Origin: CAHJXF01 sp039936235
GTDB lineage: Bacteria; Pseudomonadota; Gammaproteobacteria; Burkholderiales; Burkholderiaceae_D
Reading direction: 5' to 3'
Assembly: GCA_039936235.1 (NCBI GenBank)
Contig: JBDTIS010000155.1
Location: 1-35,550 of the forward strand
Length of the DNA: 35,550 nt
The notes under the pieces: generated by a model
Database searches by the model: none
Seen by the model: the letters and a program-made list of their open reading frames with translations, nothing else
What the model was told of the DNA's origin: nothing
Shown: in pieces, positions 27,436 to 35,550 of the stretch
How positions within the stretch are numbered: position 1 is the first letter of the stretch
How the letters are laid out: each line of letters begins with the position of its first letter
Translations under genes and position numbers: made by a program

Positions 27436-28914
27436 ATGTCGAACGAAAGGGACGACTTGGCAGCTGCACTTGCGACCGCGCTGATCGATGCCTCGCTGGC
27501 CTTCGGCCGGTCGATCGCATTGACCGGCGCCGGGCTGTCGCTGACCTACGAGTCACTGCTTGCCCAGGCGAGCCGGGTCGGCGAGGCACTTGCGGCGGCC
27601 GGGCTGCGACGCGACGAGCCGGTCCATGTACTCGCCTCGAACCATCCGCACGACGTGGTCGCCTTGTTCGGCGTGTGGCTTGCCGGCGGCGTTGTGGTCC
27701 CTGTCCATCGCACCACCCCGGCACCGGTCGCGGCCGGTACACGCGCACGGACCGGAGCGCGCTTCCAGCTCGACGGGCCGGCGCTGACGTGGATGGCCGG
27801 CGAGCCGCCGCCGATGCGACCGCTGCTCGCCGGCGCGGCCTTCATCGTCTTCACATCCGGATCGACCGGCGAACCGAAGGGCGTCGTCGTCGCGCACGAC
27901 GCGTTCCGCGGCAAGCTGCGGCAGATCGACAGCCTGTTGCGCTTCGGTCCGACCGATCGGACGTCGCTGATCCTCAACCTCACGTTCAGCTTCGGACTCT
28001 GGCTGAGCCTGCTGACGCTGATCCGCGGCGGCACGCTCGCGATGCACGAGAAGTTCGAGTCGCAGGCCTTCTGCAACCAGCTGATCGACGACCGCATCAC
28101 GCGCGTCGGCATGGTGCCGACGATGATGCGCGTGCTGTTCTCCGATCCGGCCAGTGCGGCGGACATCGATCGCGTGACCGCGGCCGGTGATCTCGCGCAG
28201 ATCTCGATCGGCGGCGAGTCGCTCGGACGATCGCTGGCCGACACGATCCGCTCGCGCTTCGCGGCGACCAGGCTGATCGACATCTACGGGCTCACCGAGA
28301 CGGCGACCTGCGACTTCTTCGCGTTTCCAGACGACTACGCGAAGTATCCTGGGTGCATAGGACGACCGTCCCCGAACGTTGCGTTCCGTATCGTCGACCG
28401 CGACGATCGTGTGGTGGATTCCGGCGCGGTCGGCGAACTGCAGATCGCGACGCCATACGTCATGGCCGGCTATCTCGACGCGCCCGCACTGACGGCCGCG
28501 GCGTTCAGCGACGGCTGGTTCCGCACCGGCGACCTGGCGCGCTGCGTCGCCGACGACGTGGTCGCGCTGATGGGGCGGAAGAAAGAAGTCATCAGCCGCG
28601 GCGGCAACAAGGTCACCCCGGTCGAGATCGAGCAGTCGCTCTGTACGCATCCGGACGTCGCGGCAGCCATGGCCGTCGGCATCGACGATCCGCTGCTCGG
28701 CCAGCGCATCCATGTCCTGCTGGTACCGCGACCCGGCGCCCGACTCGCGGAAGCGTCGGTGCGTGCATTTCTGCATGGCACGCTAGAGCGCTACAAGCAT
28801 CCTGACCGCTATTACGCGGCCGACGCGTTGCCGACCGGACGCACCGGCAAGGCCGACCGCACGCTGTTGCGATCGCTGATCGAGGACGGCCTCGTCACGC
28901 GACTGCCGGCGTGA
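27436..28914 (+). CDS. Acyl-CoA ligase of the ANL superfamily (AMP-forming)
   Basis: The 492-residue protein should activate a carboxylic acid to its CoA thioester through an acyl-AMP. Motifs are all present: P-loop FTSGSTGEPKG (139-149), YGLTETAT (284-291), GWFRTGDLA (360-368), the hinge and A8 segment GRKKEVISRGGNKVTPVEIE (380-399) and the catalytic Lys472 in PTGRTGKADR. It is shorter than most acetyl- or long-chain acyl-CoA synthetases (550-650 aa), closer to 4-coumarate- or benzoate-type ligases. The acid is not evident from sequence. The operon (hydratase, AcuI-type reductase, AcuR-like regulator) suggests a short unsaturated acid such as acrylate. The ATG at 27436 lacks a strong ribosome site. 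Confidence 0.85.
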   Translation: MSNERDDLAAALATALIDASLAFGRSIALTGAGLSLTYESLLAQASRVGEALAAAGLRRDEPVHVLASNHPHDVVALFGVWLAGGVVVPVHRTTPAPVAAGTRARTGARFQLDGPALTWMAGEPPPMRPLLAGAAFIVFTSGSTGEPKGVVVAHDAFRGKLRQIDSLLRFGPTDRTSLILNLTFSFGLWLSLLTLIRGGTLAMHEKFESQAFCNQLIDDRITRVGMVPTMMRVLFSDPASAADIDRVTAAGDLAQISIGGESLGRSLADTIRSRFAATRLIDIYGLTETATCDFFAFPDDYAKYPGCIGRPSPNVAFRIVDRDDRVVDSGAVGELQIATPYVMAGYLDAPALTAAAFSDGWFRTGDLARCVADDVVALMGRKKEVISRGGNKVTPVEIEQSLCTHPDVAAAMAVGIDDPLLGQRIHVLLVPRPGARLAEASVRAFLHGTLERYKHPDRYYAADALPTGRTGKADRTLLRSLIEDGLVTRLPA

Positions 28915-28936
28915 TCGCCCCGTATCGAAGGAACCC

Positions 28937-29761
28937 ATGAACGAACTCAAGACGATCCGATACAGCGTCGCCCAGCACATCGCGCAGATCACGCTCGACC
29001 GACCCGAGCGGCTCAACGCGCTGAACAGGCAGTCGCTGATCGAGATCAACGAAGTGATGGATGCGGCCGAGGCCGACGACCACGTGCGCGTCATCGTGAT
29101 CAGCGGCGAAGGTCGCGCATTCTCGTCCGGCTTCGACCTGAAGGCGCAGATGGAGCAGCAGCCCCAAGGCGCGGCGCTATGGCGCGAGATCCTCGACCTG
29201 GACTACGACACGACGATGCGTTTCTGGAACAGTCCGAAGCCGACGATCGCCGCGGTACACGGCGCGTGTCTCGCCGGCGCGTTCGAGCTCGCGATGAGCT
29301 GCGACATCACGATCGCGTCCGAGGACGCAGTGTTCGGCGAGCCCGAGTTGAAGTTCGGCGCCGGCATCGTGACCATGCTGCTGCCGTGGATGACGAACCC
29401 GAAGCAGGCCAAGCGAATCATCCTCAGCGCCGACGATCGCATCGAGGCGCACGACGCGCTGACGATGGGACTGGTGAGCCGCGTCGTGCCGGCCGGCAGG
29501 CATCTCGAGGAGGCGCTGCGCACGGCGCGCGGCATCGCGCTGATGGATCCGAACTTGGTGATGGAGACGAAGAAGGCGCTGAACCGGACCTATGAGATCC
29601 AGGGCATGCAGACCGCGCTGAAGACCGCACTCGACATCGACCACGGCATCGAATCGCACGGATCGCCGGACAAGCGCGCGTTCATGGACGTCGCCCGCGA
29701 ACGCGGCATGCGCGAGGCGATCGCCTGGCGCGATGCACGCTTCGCGAAAGCCCAGGGCTGA
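28937..29761 (+). CDS. Enoyl-CoA hydratase/isomerase (crotonase family)
   Basis: This crotonase-fold protein (274 aa) has the CoA-binding start LDRPERLNALN (20-30) and the oxyanion-hole segments SSGFDLKAQM and VHGACLAGAFELAMSCDI. Two acidic residues, Glu117 and Glu137, sit at the 20-residue spacing of the two catalytic glutamates of hydratase (144/164 in rat crotonase), so hydratase activity is plausible. The usual Pro-Gly-Gly-Gly-Thr stretch after the second Glu is replaced by AGIVTMLLPWM, an unusual active-site wall that may mark a particular substrate. AAGGA lies 4 nt before the ATG. The gene is 22 bp after the ligase and overlaps the transporter by 1 nt. In an acrylate pathway it would hydrate acryloyl-CoA to 3-hydroxypropionyl-CoA (inference). 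Confidence 0.85.
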   Translation: MNELKTIRYSVAQHIAQITLDRPERLNALNRQSLIEINEVMDAAEADDHVRVIVISGEGRAFSSGFDLKAQMEQQPQGAALWREILDLDYDTTMRFWNSPKPTIAAVHGACLAGAFELAMSCDITIASEDAVFGEPELKFGAGIVTMLLPWMTNPKQAKRIILSADDRIEAHDALTMGLVSRVVPAGRHLEEALRTARGIALMDPNLVMETKKALNRTYEIQGMQTALKTALDIDHGIESHGSPDKRAFMDVARERGMREAIAWRDARFAKAQG

Positions 29762-30954
29762 TGCCAATGCGTCGGCCGGTCGCGTTGATCGTCATCGCGC
29801 AACTGTGCGGGACGTCGCTGTGGTTCAGCGCGAACAGCGCGGCCGACGACCTGCGGCGTCTGTGGGGCCTGACGAACGGCGATATCGGCTGGCTGACGAA
29901 CGCGGTCCAGGGCGGCTTCATCGTCGGCACGCTGGTGTTCGCGCTGAGCGGCATCGCGGATCGCTTCCCGGCGAGCCGCATCTTCGTGCTGTGCAGCGTG
30001 CTCGGCGCCGCATTCAATGCCGCGTTCGCACTGCTCAGCACCGACCTGTCGTCGGCGCTGTGGTTCCGCTTCGCCGTCGGACTGTCGCTGGCCGGCATCT
30101 ATCCGCTCGGCATGAAGCTGATCGTCAGCTGGGATCCCGCACGCGCCGGCCAGAGCCTGGGCCTTCTGGTCGGCATGCTGACGCTCGGCACAGCACTGCC
30201 CCACGGCATCCGGATGCTCGGCGGCGCGATCTCGTGGCAGGCGGTGATCCTCGCGTCGTCCGTGCTCGCGCTGGCCGGCGCCGCGATCATCGGGATGCTC
30301 GGTGACGGTCCGCATCTCAAGCGCAAGCCGCGTGTCGCGGGGGCGAAGCATCCACACGTGCTGAGCGCGTTCCGAATCCCGGACTTTCGTGCATCGGCAT
30401 TCGGCTACTTCGGGCACATGTGGGAGCTGTACGCGTTCTGGACGCTGGTGCCGCTGCTGCTCGTGACAGTGGTCCCGGGCGCGGGCGCGGTTCCGACGCA
30501 GGTGTCCGGCTGGGCGTTCGCGATCATCGCGATGGGTACCTTCGGCTGCATCGGCGGCGGCATCCTCAGCCGCCACATCGGCAGCGCGCGCGTCGCGTGG
30601 TTCGCGCTGACGACGTCGGGTCTCGTGTGTCTCGTCTATCCGATGCTCGACGCGCTGCCGGTCGGCTTCCGGTTGATTGTGCTGCTGGTGTGGGGCTTCG
30701 CGGTCGTCGCGGACTCACCGCAGTTCTCGGCGCTGTCCGTGAAGGCCTGCCCGCCCGAACTCGTCGGCGGCGCGCTGACGATCCAGAACAGCGTCGGCTT
30801 CCTGCTGACGACGTTCTCGATCGTCGTCGCGACCTCCGTCGTCGGATCCATCGGCAGCAAGGTGGCGTGGCTGCTGTTGCCCGGCCCGATCGTCGGACTG
30901 TTCTTCATGCGCCGACTCCTGCGCCCCGCTCATTGCGTTCAGGTTTCGCGATGA
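29761..30954 (+). CDS. MFS transporter
   Basis: The 397-residue protein is almost wholly hydrophobic, with about 12 predicted membrane helices. It has a major-facilitator style loop after helix 2 (SGIADRFPASRI) and a second-half counterpart (GGGILSRHIGSARVAW). A central cytoplasmic loop with basic residues (HLKRKPRVAGAKHPHV, around 182-200) divides the two six-helix halves. It would move a small solute across the inner membrane. Since it lies between the hydratase and the regulator, the likely cargo is the acid that the ligase activates, or a product of it. Its start overlaps the hydratase stop by 1 nt and its stop overlaps the regulator start by 4 nt. No specific subfamily was recognised. 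Confidence 0.86.
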   Translation: MPMRRPVALIVIAQLCGTSLWFSANSAADDLRRLWGLTNGDIGWLTNAVQGGFIVGTLVFALSGIADRFPASRIFVLCSVLGAAFNAAFALLSTDLSSALWFRFAVGLSLAGIYPLGMKLIVSWDPARAGQSLGLLVGMLTLGTALPHGIRMLGGAISWQAVILASSVLALAGAAIIGMLGDGPHLKRKPRVAGAKHPHVLSAFRIPDFRASAFGYFGHMWELYAFWTLVPLLLVTVVPGAGAVPTQVSGWAFAIIAMGTFGCIGGGILSRHIGSARVAWFALTTSGLVCLVYPMLDALPVGFRLIVLLVWGFAVVADSPQFSALSVKACPPELVGGALTIQNSVGFLLTTFSIVVATSVVGSIGSKVAWLLLPGPIVGLFFMRRLLRPAHCVQVSR

Positions 30955-31574
30955 ACAAGACAGTCGACACGAACCCATCGAAGGCCGGCGGCAAGCGCCA
31001 GTTGCTGATCGACATCGGCACCGCGATCTTCACGCAGAAGGGCTTCGTCAGCACCGGTCTCGACGAGATCGTCCAGGCCGCCGACGTGCCGAAAGGTTCT
31101 TTCTATTACTACTTCGACAGCAAGGACGTCTACGCGCATGCGGTGATCGCGAACTACGCGGCCTACTTCGCCCGCAAGCTCGACCGCTGCCTGAATGACC
31201 AGACGCTGACGCCGCTGGCACGGCTGCGCGCGTTCGCGGCCGACGCGACGGACGGCGTGTTGCGCTTCGAGTTCAAGCGCGGCTGTCTCGTCGGCAATCT
31301 CGGCCAGGAGATGGGTAGCCTCGAGGGCAGCTTCCGCGTGCTGCTGCTCGAGGTGCTCGATACGTGGCGCGGCCGCTTCCGCGACTGCATCGAAGAGGCG
31401 CGAGCCGCCGGCGAGATCGAAACACCGGTCGACTCGACATCGCTCGCGCGCTTCTTCTGGAGCGGATGGGAAGGCGCCGTGCTGTGCGCGAAGCTCGAAC
31501 GCTCGCGCGCTCCACTCGACAACGTCGTCCACCTTTTCTTCGATCACATGCTGATGCCGCGCGACCGCGCATAG
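30951..31574 (+). CDS. TetR-family transcriptional regulator, AcuR-like
   Basis: The 207-residue protein has an N-terminal TetR helix-turn-helix (about residues 17-65: GFVSTGLDEIVQAADVPKGS followed by FYYYFDSKDVYAHAV). The C-terminal ligand domain contains RGCLVGNLGQEMG, a segment typical of the AcuR group that represses acuI in DMSP- and acrylate-degrading bacteria. It starts at the ATG overlapping the transporter stop (ATGA). The frame is open further upstream, but those codons lie within the transporter gene. acuI-type reductase follows 24 bp later. Its probable target is the inverted repeat at 27396-27414. Subfamily assignment rests on motif resemblance and neighbourhood. Confidence 0.85.
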   Translation: MNKTVDTNPSKAGGKRQLLIDIGTAIFTQKGFVSTGLDEIVQAADVPKGSFYYYFDSKDVYAHAVIANYAAYFARKLDRCLNDQTLTPLARLRAFAADATDGVLRFEFKRGCLVGNLGQEMGSLEGSFRVLLLEVLDTWRGRFRDCIEEARAAGEIETPVDSTSLARFFWSGWEGAVLCAKLERSRAPLDNVVHLFFDHMLMPRDRA

Positions 31575-31598
31575 GCCAATTCCTCAGGAAACCGATTC

Positions 31599-32594
31599 AT
31601 GTTCAATGCCATCCAGCTTGCAAAGAATGCAGACAACGCGACCGTCGCCACGGTCGGACAACTCGACGACGGCGCGTTGCCGGTGTTCGAGACCGGCGGC
31701 GTCACCGTCGCGGTGGACTACTCGACGATCAACTACAAGGACGGCCTCGCGATCAGCGGCAAGTCGCCGGTCGTGCGGAAGTTCCCGATGGTCCCCGGCA
31801 TCGACTTCGCCGGGACCGTCACGGCCAGCGATCACGCGTCGTGGAAGATCGGCGACCACGTCGTCCTCAACGGGTGGGGCGTCGGCGAGTCGCACTGGGG
31901 CGGACTCGCCCAGCAGGCGCGCGTGTCGGGCGACTGGCTGGTGCGGCTGCCCGAAGGACTGACGCCGTTCGATGCGATGGCGATCGGCACGGCCGGATAC
32001 ACCGCGATGCTCAGCGTGATGGCGCTGCAGCGCGAAGGGGTTACCGTCGAAGCAGGCGAGATCCTCGTGACCGGCGCCACCGGCGGCGTCGGCTCGTTCG
32101 CGGTGTCGCTGCTGAAGGGTCTCGGCTATCGCGTCGTCGCGTCCACCGGCAAGGCCGCCGAGGCGGACTTCCTGAAGGCGCTGGGCGCCGCGGAAGTGAT
32201 CGATCGCGCGACCCTGTCCGCGGCCGGCAAGCCGCTGCAGAAGGAACGCTGGGCCGGCGTCGTCGACACGGTCGGCTCGCATACGCTGGCCAACGCCTGC
32301 GCAGCGACGCGCTACGGCGGCACCGTCACCGCATGCGGGCTCGCGCAGGGGATGGACTTCCCGGTCACCGTCGCCCCATTCATCCTGCGCGGCGTGAAGC
32401 TGATCGGCATCGACAGCGTGAACGCGCCGCTCGCGGTGCGCACCGAGGCATGGCAACGGCTCGCGACCGATCTCGATCGCACTGCGATCGCCAGCATCGC
32501 GCGGACCGTAGGGTTGCGCGAAGCGATAGAGATTGCAGGGGAGATCCTCGGCGGAACGATCCGCGGCCGTGTCGTCGTCGACGTCAACCGATGA
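31599..32594 (+). CDS. acuI: Acryloyl-CoA reductase, AcuI/YhdH family (NADPH-dependent MDR oxidoreductase)
   Basis: AcuI reduces acryloyl-CoA to propionyl-CoA with NADPH, removing a toxic electrophile. The protein (331 aa, the usual length) shows the medium-chain reductase layout without zinc ligands. It has YSTINYKDGLAISGKSPVVR, the family-typical PMVPGIDFAGTV, GWGVGESHWGGLAQQARV, the nucleotide-binding GATGGVGSFAVSLLKGLGY (160-178) and a C-terminal GIDSVNAP. These segments are characteristic of the AcuI/YhdH branch. It follows the AcuR-like regulator, as acuI does in known acrylate-responsive operons. A CAGGA lies about 10 nt before the ATG. Physiological substrates other than acryloyl-CoA are possible. 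Confidence 0.9.
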   Translation: MFNAIQLAKNADNATVATVGQLDDGALPVFETGGVTVAVDYSTINYKDGLAISGKSPVVRKFPMVPGIDFAGTVTASDHASWKIGDHVVLNGWGVGESHWGGLAQQARVSGDWLVRLPEGLTPFDAMAIGTAGYTAMLSVMALQREGVTVEAGEILVTGATGGVGSFAVSLLKGLGYRVVASTGKAAEADFLKALGAAEVIDRATLSAAGKPLQKERWAGVVDTVGSHTLANACAATRYGGTVTACGLAQGMDFPVTVAPFILRGVKLIGIDSVNAPLAVRTEAWQRLATDLDRTAIASIARTVGLREAIEIAGEILGGTIRGRVVVDVNR

Positions 32595-32726
32595 ACCGCA
32601 GGCACGAGGCCGGAGCACGACGCAGGACGTAACGGGTTTCAGGACGCAGAGCAATCGGCCAGTGGGGCGCGCATGGAGCGCGTCCTCGCAGCAGACCGAT
32701 AACGACAACCGATGGTGGAGGAAGAC

Positions 32727-33947
32727 ATGCAATCGAAACACGGGGCGGCCCGGCGGTGCGTTCGCGCGTCGGCGCTGCTGCTGGGAATGCTGGCACCGCT
32801 GGCACACGCGCAGATCTCCGACGACGTGGTCAAGATCGGCTTCATCACCGACATGTCCGGTTTCTACGCCGACGTCGACGGACCGGGCGGCGTCGAAGCG
32901 ATCAGGATGGCGATCGCCGACTTTGGCGGGAAAGTCGATGGCAAGCGGATCGAACTGCTGGTCGCCGATCATCAGAACAAGGCCGACATCGCCGCGAGCA
33001 AGGCGCGCGAGTGGATCGACCAGGAGCACGTCGACATGCTCGTCGGCGGCACGAACTCCGCTGCCGCGCTGGCCATGAACAAGGTCGCCGCCGACAAGAA
33101 GAAGCCGATCATGGTCGTGTCGGCCGGCGCGTCGCGCTTCACGAACGAGGACTGCACCCCGTATACGGTCCACTACTCGTACGACACCGTCGCGCTGTCG
33201 AAGGTGGCCGGCACGACCATCGTCAAGCAGGGCGGCGACACGTGGTATTTCCTGACGGCCGACTACGCGTTCGGCGCGTCGCTGGAAGCCGATGCCAGCG
33301 CCGTCGTGAAGGCGGCCGGCGGCAAGATCCTCGGCAGCGTCAAGCATCCGGCGAACGCGTCCGACTTCGCATCGTTCCTGTTGCAGGCGCAGTCGTCGAA
33401 GGCGAAGATCCTCGCGCTGGCCAACTCAGGCGGCGACACGATCAATTCGATCAAGGCCGCCAACGAGTTTGGCATCACGAAGACGATGAAGCTCGCCGGC
33501 CTGCTGATGTTCATCAGCGACGTGCATTCGCTCGGCCTCGCCGCGACCCAGGGCATGTACCTCGCGGACCCCTGGTACTGGGACCGGACGCCGGAGACGC
33601 GGGCATGGTCGAAGCGCTACTTCGAGAAGACCAAGCGCGAGCCGACCTCGACCCAGGCCGCCGACTACTCGGCCACGATGACCTACCTGAATGCCGTCAA
33701 GGCGACCGGCACAGACGACGCCGACAAGGTGATGGCGCACATGAAATCGACCCGCATCCACGACATGTTCACGAACGACGGCTATATCCGGCCCGACGGC
33801 CGCATGGTGCACGAGATGTACCTTCTGCAGGTCAAGACGCCGGCCGAATCGAAGTATCCGTGGGACTACTACAAGGTCGTCGCCGCGGTGCCCGGAGACC
33901 AGGCGTTCGCGTCGAAGGCGGAGTCGAAGTGCAGTCTGTGGAAGTGA
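32727..33947 (+). CDS. ABC-type periplasmic substrate-binding protein (branched-chain amino acid/amide type)
   Basis: The 406-residue precursor starts at the second of two in-frame ATGs (32712 and 32727). GGAGG sits 5 nt before the latter, which decides the start. A signal peptide of about 28 residues (RRCVRASALLLGML..., cleavage after AHA) sends it to the periplasm. The mature part is a type I periplasmic binding fold (Peripla_BP_6): VKIGFITDMSGFYADVDGPG, then LLVADHQNKADIAASKAREW and MLVGGTNSAAALAMNKVAAD. No permease or ATPase gene is visible on either side, so it is an orphan within this window. soxC follows after 31 bp. Its ligand is unknown; relatives bind amino acids, amides, urea or aromatic acids. 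Confidence 0.88.
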   Translation: MQSKHGAARRCVRASALLLGMLAPLAHAQISDDVVKIGFITDMSGFYADVDGPGGVEAIRMAIADFGGKVDGKRIELLVADHQNKADIAASKAREWIDQEHVDMLVGGTNSAAALAMNKVAADKKKPIMVVSAGASRFTNEDCTPYTVHYSYDTVALSKVAGTTIVKQGGDTWYFLTADYAFGASLEADASAVVKAAGGKILGSVKHPANASDFASFLLQAQSSKAKILALANSGGDTINSIKAANEFGITKTMKLAGLLMFISDVHSLGLAATQGMYLADPWYWDRTPETRAWSKRYFEKTKREPTSTQAADYSATMTYLNAVKATGTDDADKVMAHMKSTRIHDMFTNDGYIRPDGRMVHEMYLLQVKTPAESKYPWDYYKVVAAVPGDQAFASKAESKCSLWK

Positions 33948-33978
33948 ACGCGCGACCAACCCGATACCGGAGCACACG

Positions 33979-35358
33979 ATGAAAGATCCGATCCAGTCAT
34001 CACCGACGCCGCTGGTGGATGCGATGCGCAGCGGCGAAGACGCCCGCCTCGCGCGCGCGGCCAGGGATCCCGCGTCCCCGTTCTACGCAGGCAGCGACCG
34101 TGGACGCGTCGATCGGCGACGTTTCATGGCGAGCGCGCTCGCGGCCGTGGGCAGCGCAGGCGCACTGGGTGCGGCGCGCGCCGCGGCGCCGCCCGGCGCG
34201 GTCGAACACGAGGTACCGCCCGACGCGTCGAAGGTCCAGGGGTATCCGCTCGCGGACGAGAGCTACGGGTCGCGTTCGCAGTTCGAGACCGAGGTCCGCA
34301 CGCGCTTCAAGACGGCGACCGCGCAGTCGTCGTGGACGTTGACACCGCTCGAGAAGAGCCAGGGCATCGTCACGCCGTCCGGGCTGCACTTCGAGCGCAG
34401 TCACGGCGGCACCGCGACGATCGATCCGGCCACGCACGAACTGTTCGTGCACGGCCTCGTCGACCGTCCGCTGAAGTTCTCGATGAAGGACATCCGTCGC
34501 TTCCCGGCCGTCTCGCGCCTGATGTTCCTCGAGTGTTCCGGCAACGGGCTGACCGAATGGTCGAAGCCGACGATGCGCACCGTGCAGGGAACGCACGGGC
34601 TGACGTCGACGTCCGAATGGACCGGCGTGCGCCTGTCGACGATTCTCAAGGAAGCCGGCGTGCGCGGCAATGCCAAGTGGCTGCTGGCCGAAGGCGGCGA
34701 CGCGTCGGCGATGACGCGCAGCATCCCGATCGCGAAGGCGATGAAGGACTGCATCCTCGCGTATGGCCAGAACGGCGAAGCGATCCGGCCCGAACAGGGC
34801 TATCCGCTGCGTCTGCTCGTGCCGGGATTCGAAGGCAACATGAACATCAAGTGGTTGCGACGGATCGAGGTATCCGACGTGCCGTTCATGACGCGCGAAG
34901 AGACGTCGAAGTACACGGATCTGATGCCGAGCGGCAAGGCCGTGCAGTTCTCGTTCGAGATGGAGGCCAAGTCCGTGATCACGTCGCCGTCCGGCGAGAT
35001 GATGCTCGACGAGCCGGGCTTCCACGAGATCACCGGGCTCGCGTGGTCGGGCCGCGGCGCGGTGAAGCGCGTCGAGGTGTCGGTCGACGGCGGCAGCACG
35101 TGGCGCAACGCGGCGCTCGAAGGGCCGGTACTGCCGATCTGCCACACGCGCTTCCGGCTACCGTGGATCTGGGACGGCCGGCCCGCCGTGCTGCAGAGCC
35201 GCTGCACCGACGACACCGGCTACGTGCAGCCGACGCTCGGGCAGCTGATCGCGGTGCGCGGCCTCGACGGCCCGCTGGGCTCCATCTATCACCTCAACGC
35301 GATCCAGAGCTGGCAGGTCGCTAACGACGGAAAGGTCAGCAATGTCCACCACTACTGA
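33979..35358 (+). CDS. soxC: Sulfane dehydrogenase molybdenum subunit SoxC
   Basis: SoxC (459 aa) is the molybdenum-cofactor subunit of Sox(CD)2, which oxidises the SoxY-bound sulfane sulfur in thiosulfate oxidation. A twin-arginine signal (VDRRRFMASALAAVGSAGAL, 44-63) exports it folded. The SUOX-type domain has SGLHFERSHGG (134-144), the Mo-binding Cys186 in FLECSGNG and EGGDASAMTRSIPI. A C-terminal Mo-cofactor dimerisation domain covers about 320-440 (ITGLAWSGRGAVKRVEVSVD). The SoxC-type ends SIYHLNAIQSW and VSNVHHY fit the subfamily better than plain sulfite dehydrogenase SorA. GGAG lies 8-10 nt before the ATG. It overlaps soxD by 17 nt. Confidence 0.93.
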   Translation: MKDPIQSSPTPLVDAMRSGEDARLARAARDPASPFYAGSDRGRVDRRRFMASALAAVGSAGALGAARAAAPPGAVEHEVPPDASKVQGYPLADESYGSRSQFETEVRTRFKTATAQSSWTLTPLEKSQGIVTPSGLHFERSHGGTATIDPATHELFVHGLVDRPLKFSMKDIRRFPAVSRLMFLECSGNGLTEWSKPTMRTVQGTHGLTSTSEWTGVRLSTILKEAGVRGNAKWLLAEGGDASAMTRSIPIAKAMKDCILAYGQNGEAIRPEQGYPLRLLVPGFEGNMNIKWLRRIEVSDVPFMTREETSKYTDLMPSGKAVQFSFEMEAKSVITSPSGEMMLDEPGFHEITGLAWSGRGAVKRVEVSVDGGSTWRNAALEGPVLPICHTRFRLPWIWDGRPAVLQSRCTDDTGYVQPTLGQLIAVRGLDGPLGSIYHLNAIQSWQVANDGKVSNVHHY

Positions 35359-35550
35359 ACGCATCGCATGTTTGCTGGCCTGCGCGCTGGCGATGCCGGT
35401 CGCGATGGCCGCGGATGGGCCGCCTTACGGCTTCGGCAAGACCGCCACATCCGACGACCTGGGCCGCTTCACGTCGCCGCTGCCCGACGGGCGCGGCTTC
35501 CCTGCCGGCCGTGGCTCGGTCGCCGACGGCGAGAAGGTCTACCAGGCGCA
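35342..35550 (+). CDS. soxD: Cytochrome c subunit SoxD, N-terminal part
   Basis: The ATG at 35342, preceded by GGAAAGG with a 6-nt gap, opens a frame that runs off the right edge with 69 full codons visible. A signal peptide (IACLLACALAMPVAMA, cleavage after AMA) is followed by YGFGKTATSDDLGRF, then PLPDGRGFPAGRGSVADGEK and VYQA. This matches the start of SoxD, the diheme cytochrome c that takes electrons from SoxC. The heme CxxCH motifs would lie beyond the window. The 17-nt overlap with soxC supports coupled expression. Confidence 0.87.
   Translation, partial: MSTTTERIACLLACALAMPVAMAADGPPYGFGKTATSDDLGRFTSPLPDGRGFPAGRGSVADGEKVYQA

Overview
This is a high-GC, gene-dense bacterial chromosome segment, most likely from a betaproteobacterium of the Burkholderiales type. 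The evidence is the gene order scpB-rluB-rimP-nusA-infB on the minus strand, a GlgE/TreS-maltokinase glucan operon, and a SoxCD pair. No transposase, integrase, tRNA, rRNA or CRISPR array was seen, so it reads as core and metabolic chromosome rather than a mobile island. The species cannot be named from what is visible.

Left block (1-8566, all minus strand). In order of transcription: scpB, rluB (with very long low-complexity tails), a leader with a good sigma70 promoter and a textbook intrinsic terminator, rimP, nusA, infB, and a partial membrane glycosyltransferase running off the left edge. infB is interrupted by one in-frame TAA exactly between its N-terminal region and the remainder of IF2. 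The stop is followed at once by CTG-ATG, so the gene reads as two abutting frames. This is the most striking anomaly in the window.

A 419-bp non-coding divergent region (8567-8985) separates this from the middle block (8986-27320, all plus strand). That block is a seven-gene alpha-glucan/trehalose operon: glgE, treS-maltokinase fusion, glgB, glgX, treZ, malQ, treY. The genes overlap or lie within about 50 bp of each other. Together they encode both directions of glucan-trehalose metabolism. Trehalose to maltose to maltose-1-phosphate to branched glucan uses TreS-Mak, GlgE and GlgB. Glucan back to trehalose uses GlgX, TreY and TreZ, with MalQ handling short maltodextrins. glgA, glgC, glgP and otsAB are not in the window.

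Third block (27379-32594, plus strand). A sigma70-like promoter whose -10 box sits inside a perfect 6-bp-arm inverted repeat precedes an acyl-CoA ligase, an enoyl-CoA hydratase, an MFS transporter, an AcuR-like TetR regulator and an AcuI-type acryloyl-CoA reductase. This looks like a self-regulated operon for a short unsaturated acid such as acrylate; the substrate is inferred, not shown.

Right end (32727-35550, plus strand). An orphan periplasmic binding protein of the branched-chain amino acid type is followed closely by soxC and the start of soxD, the molybdenum/cytochrome sulfane dehydrogenase of the Sox system.
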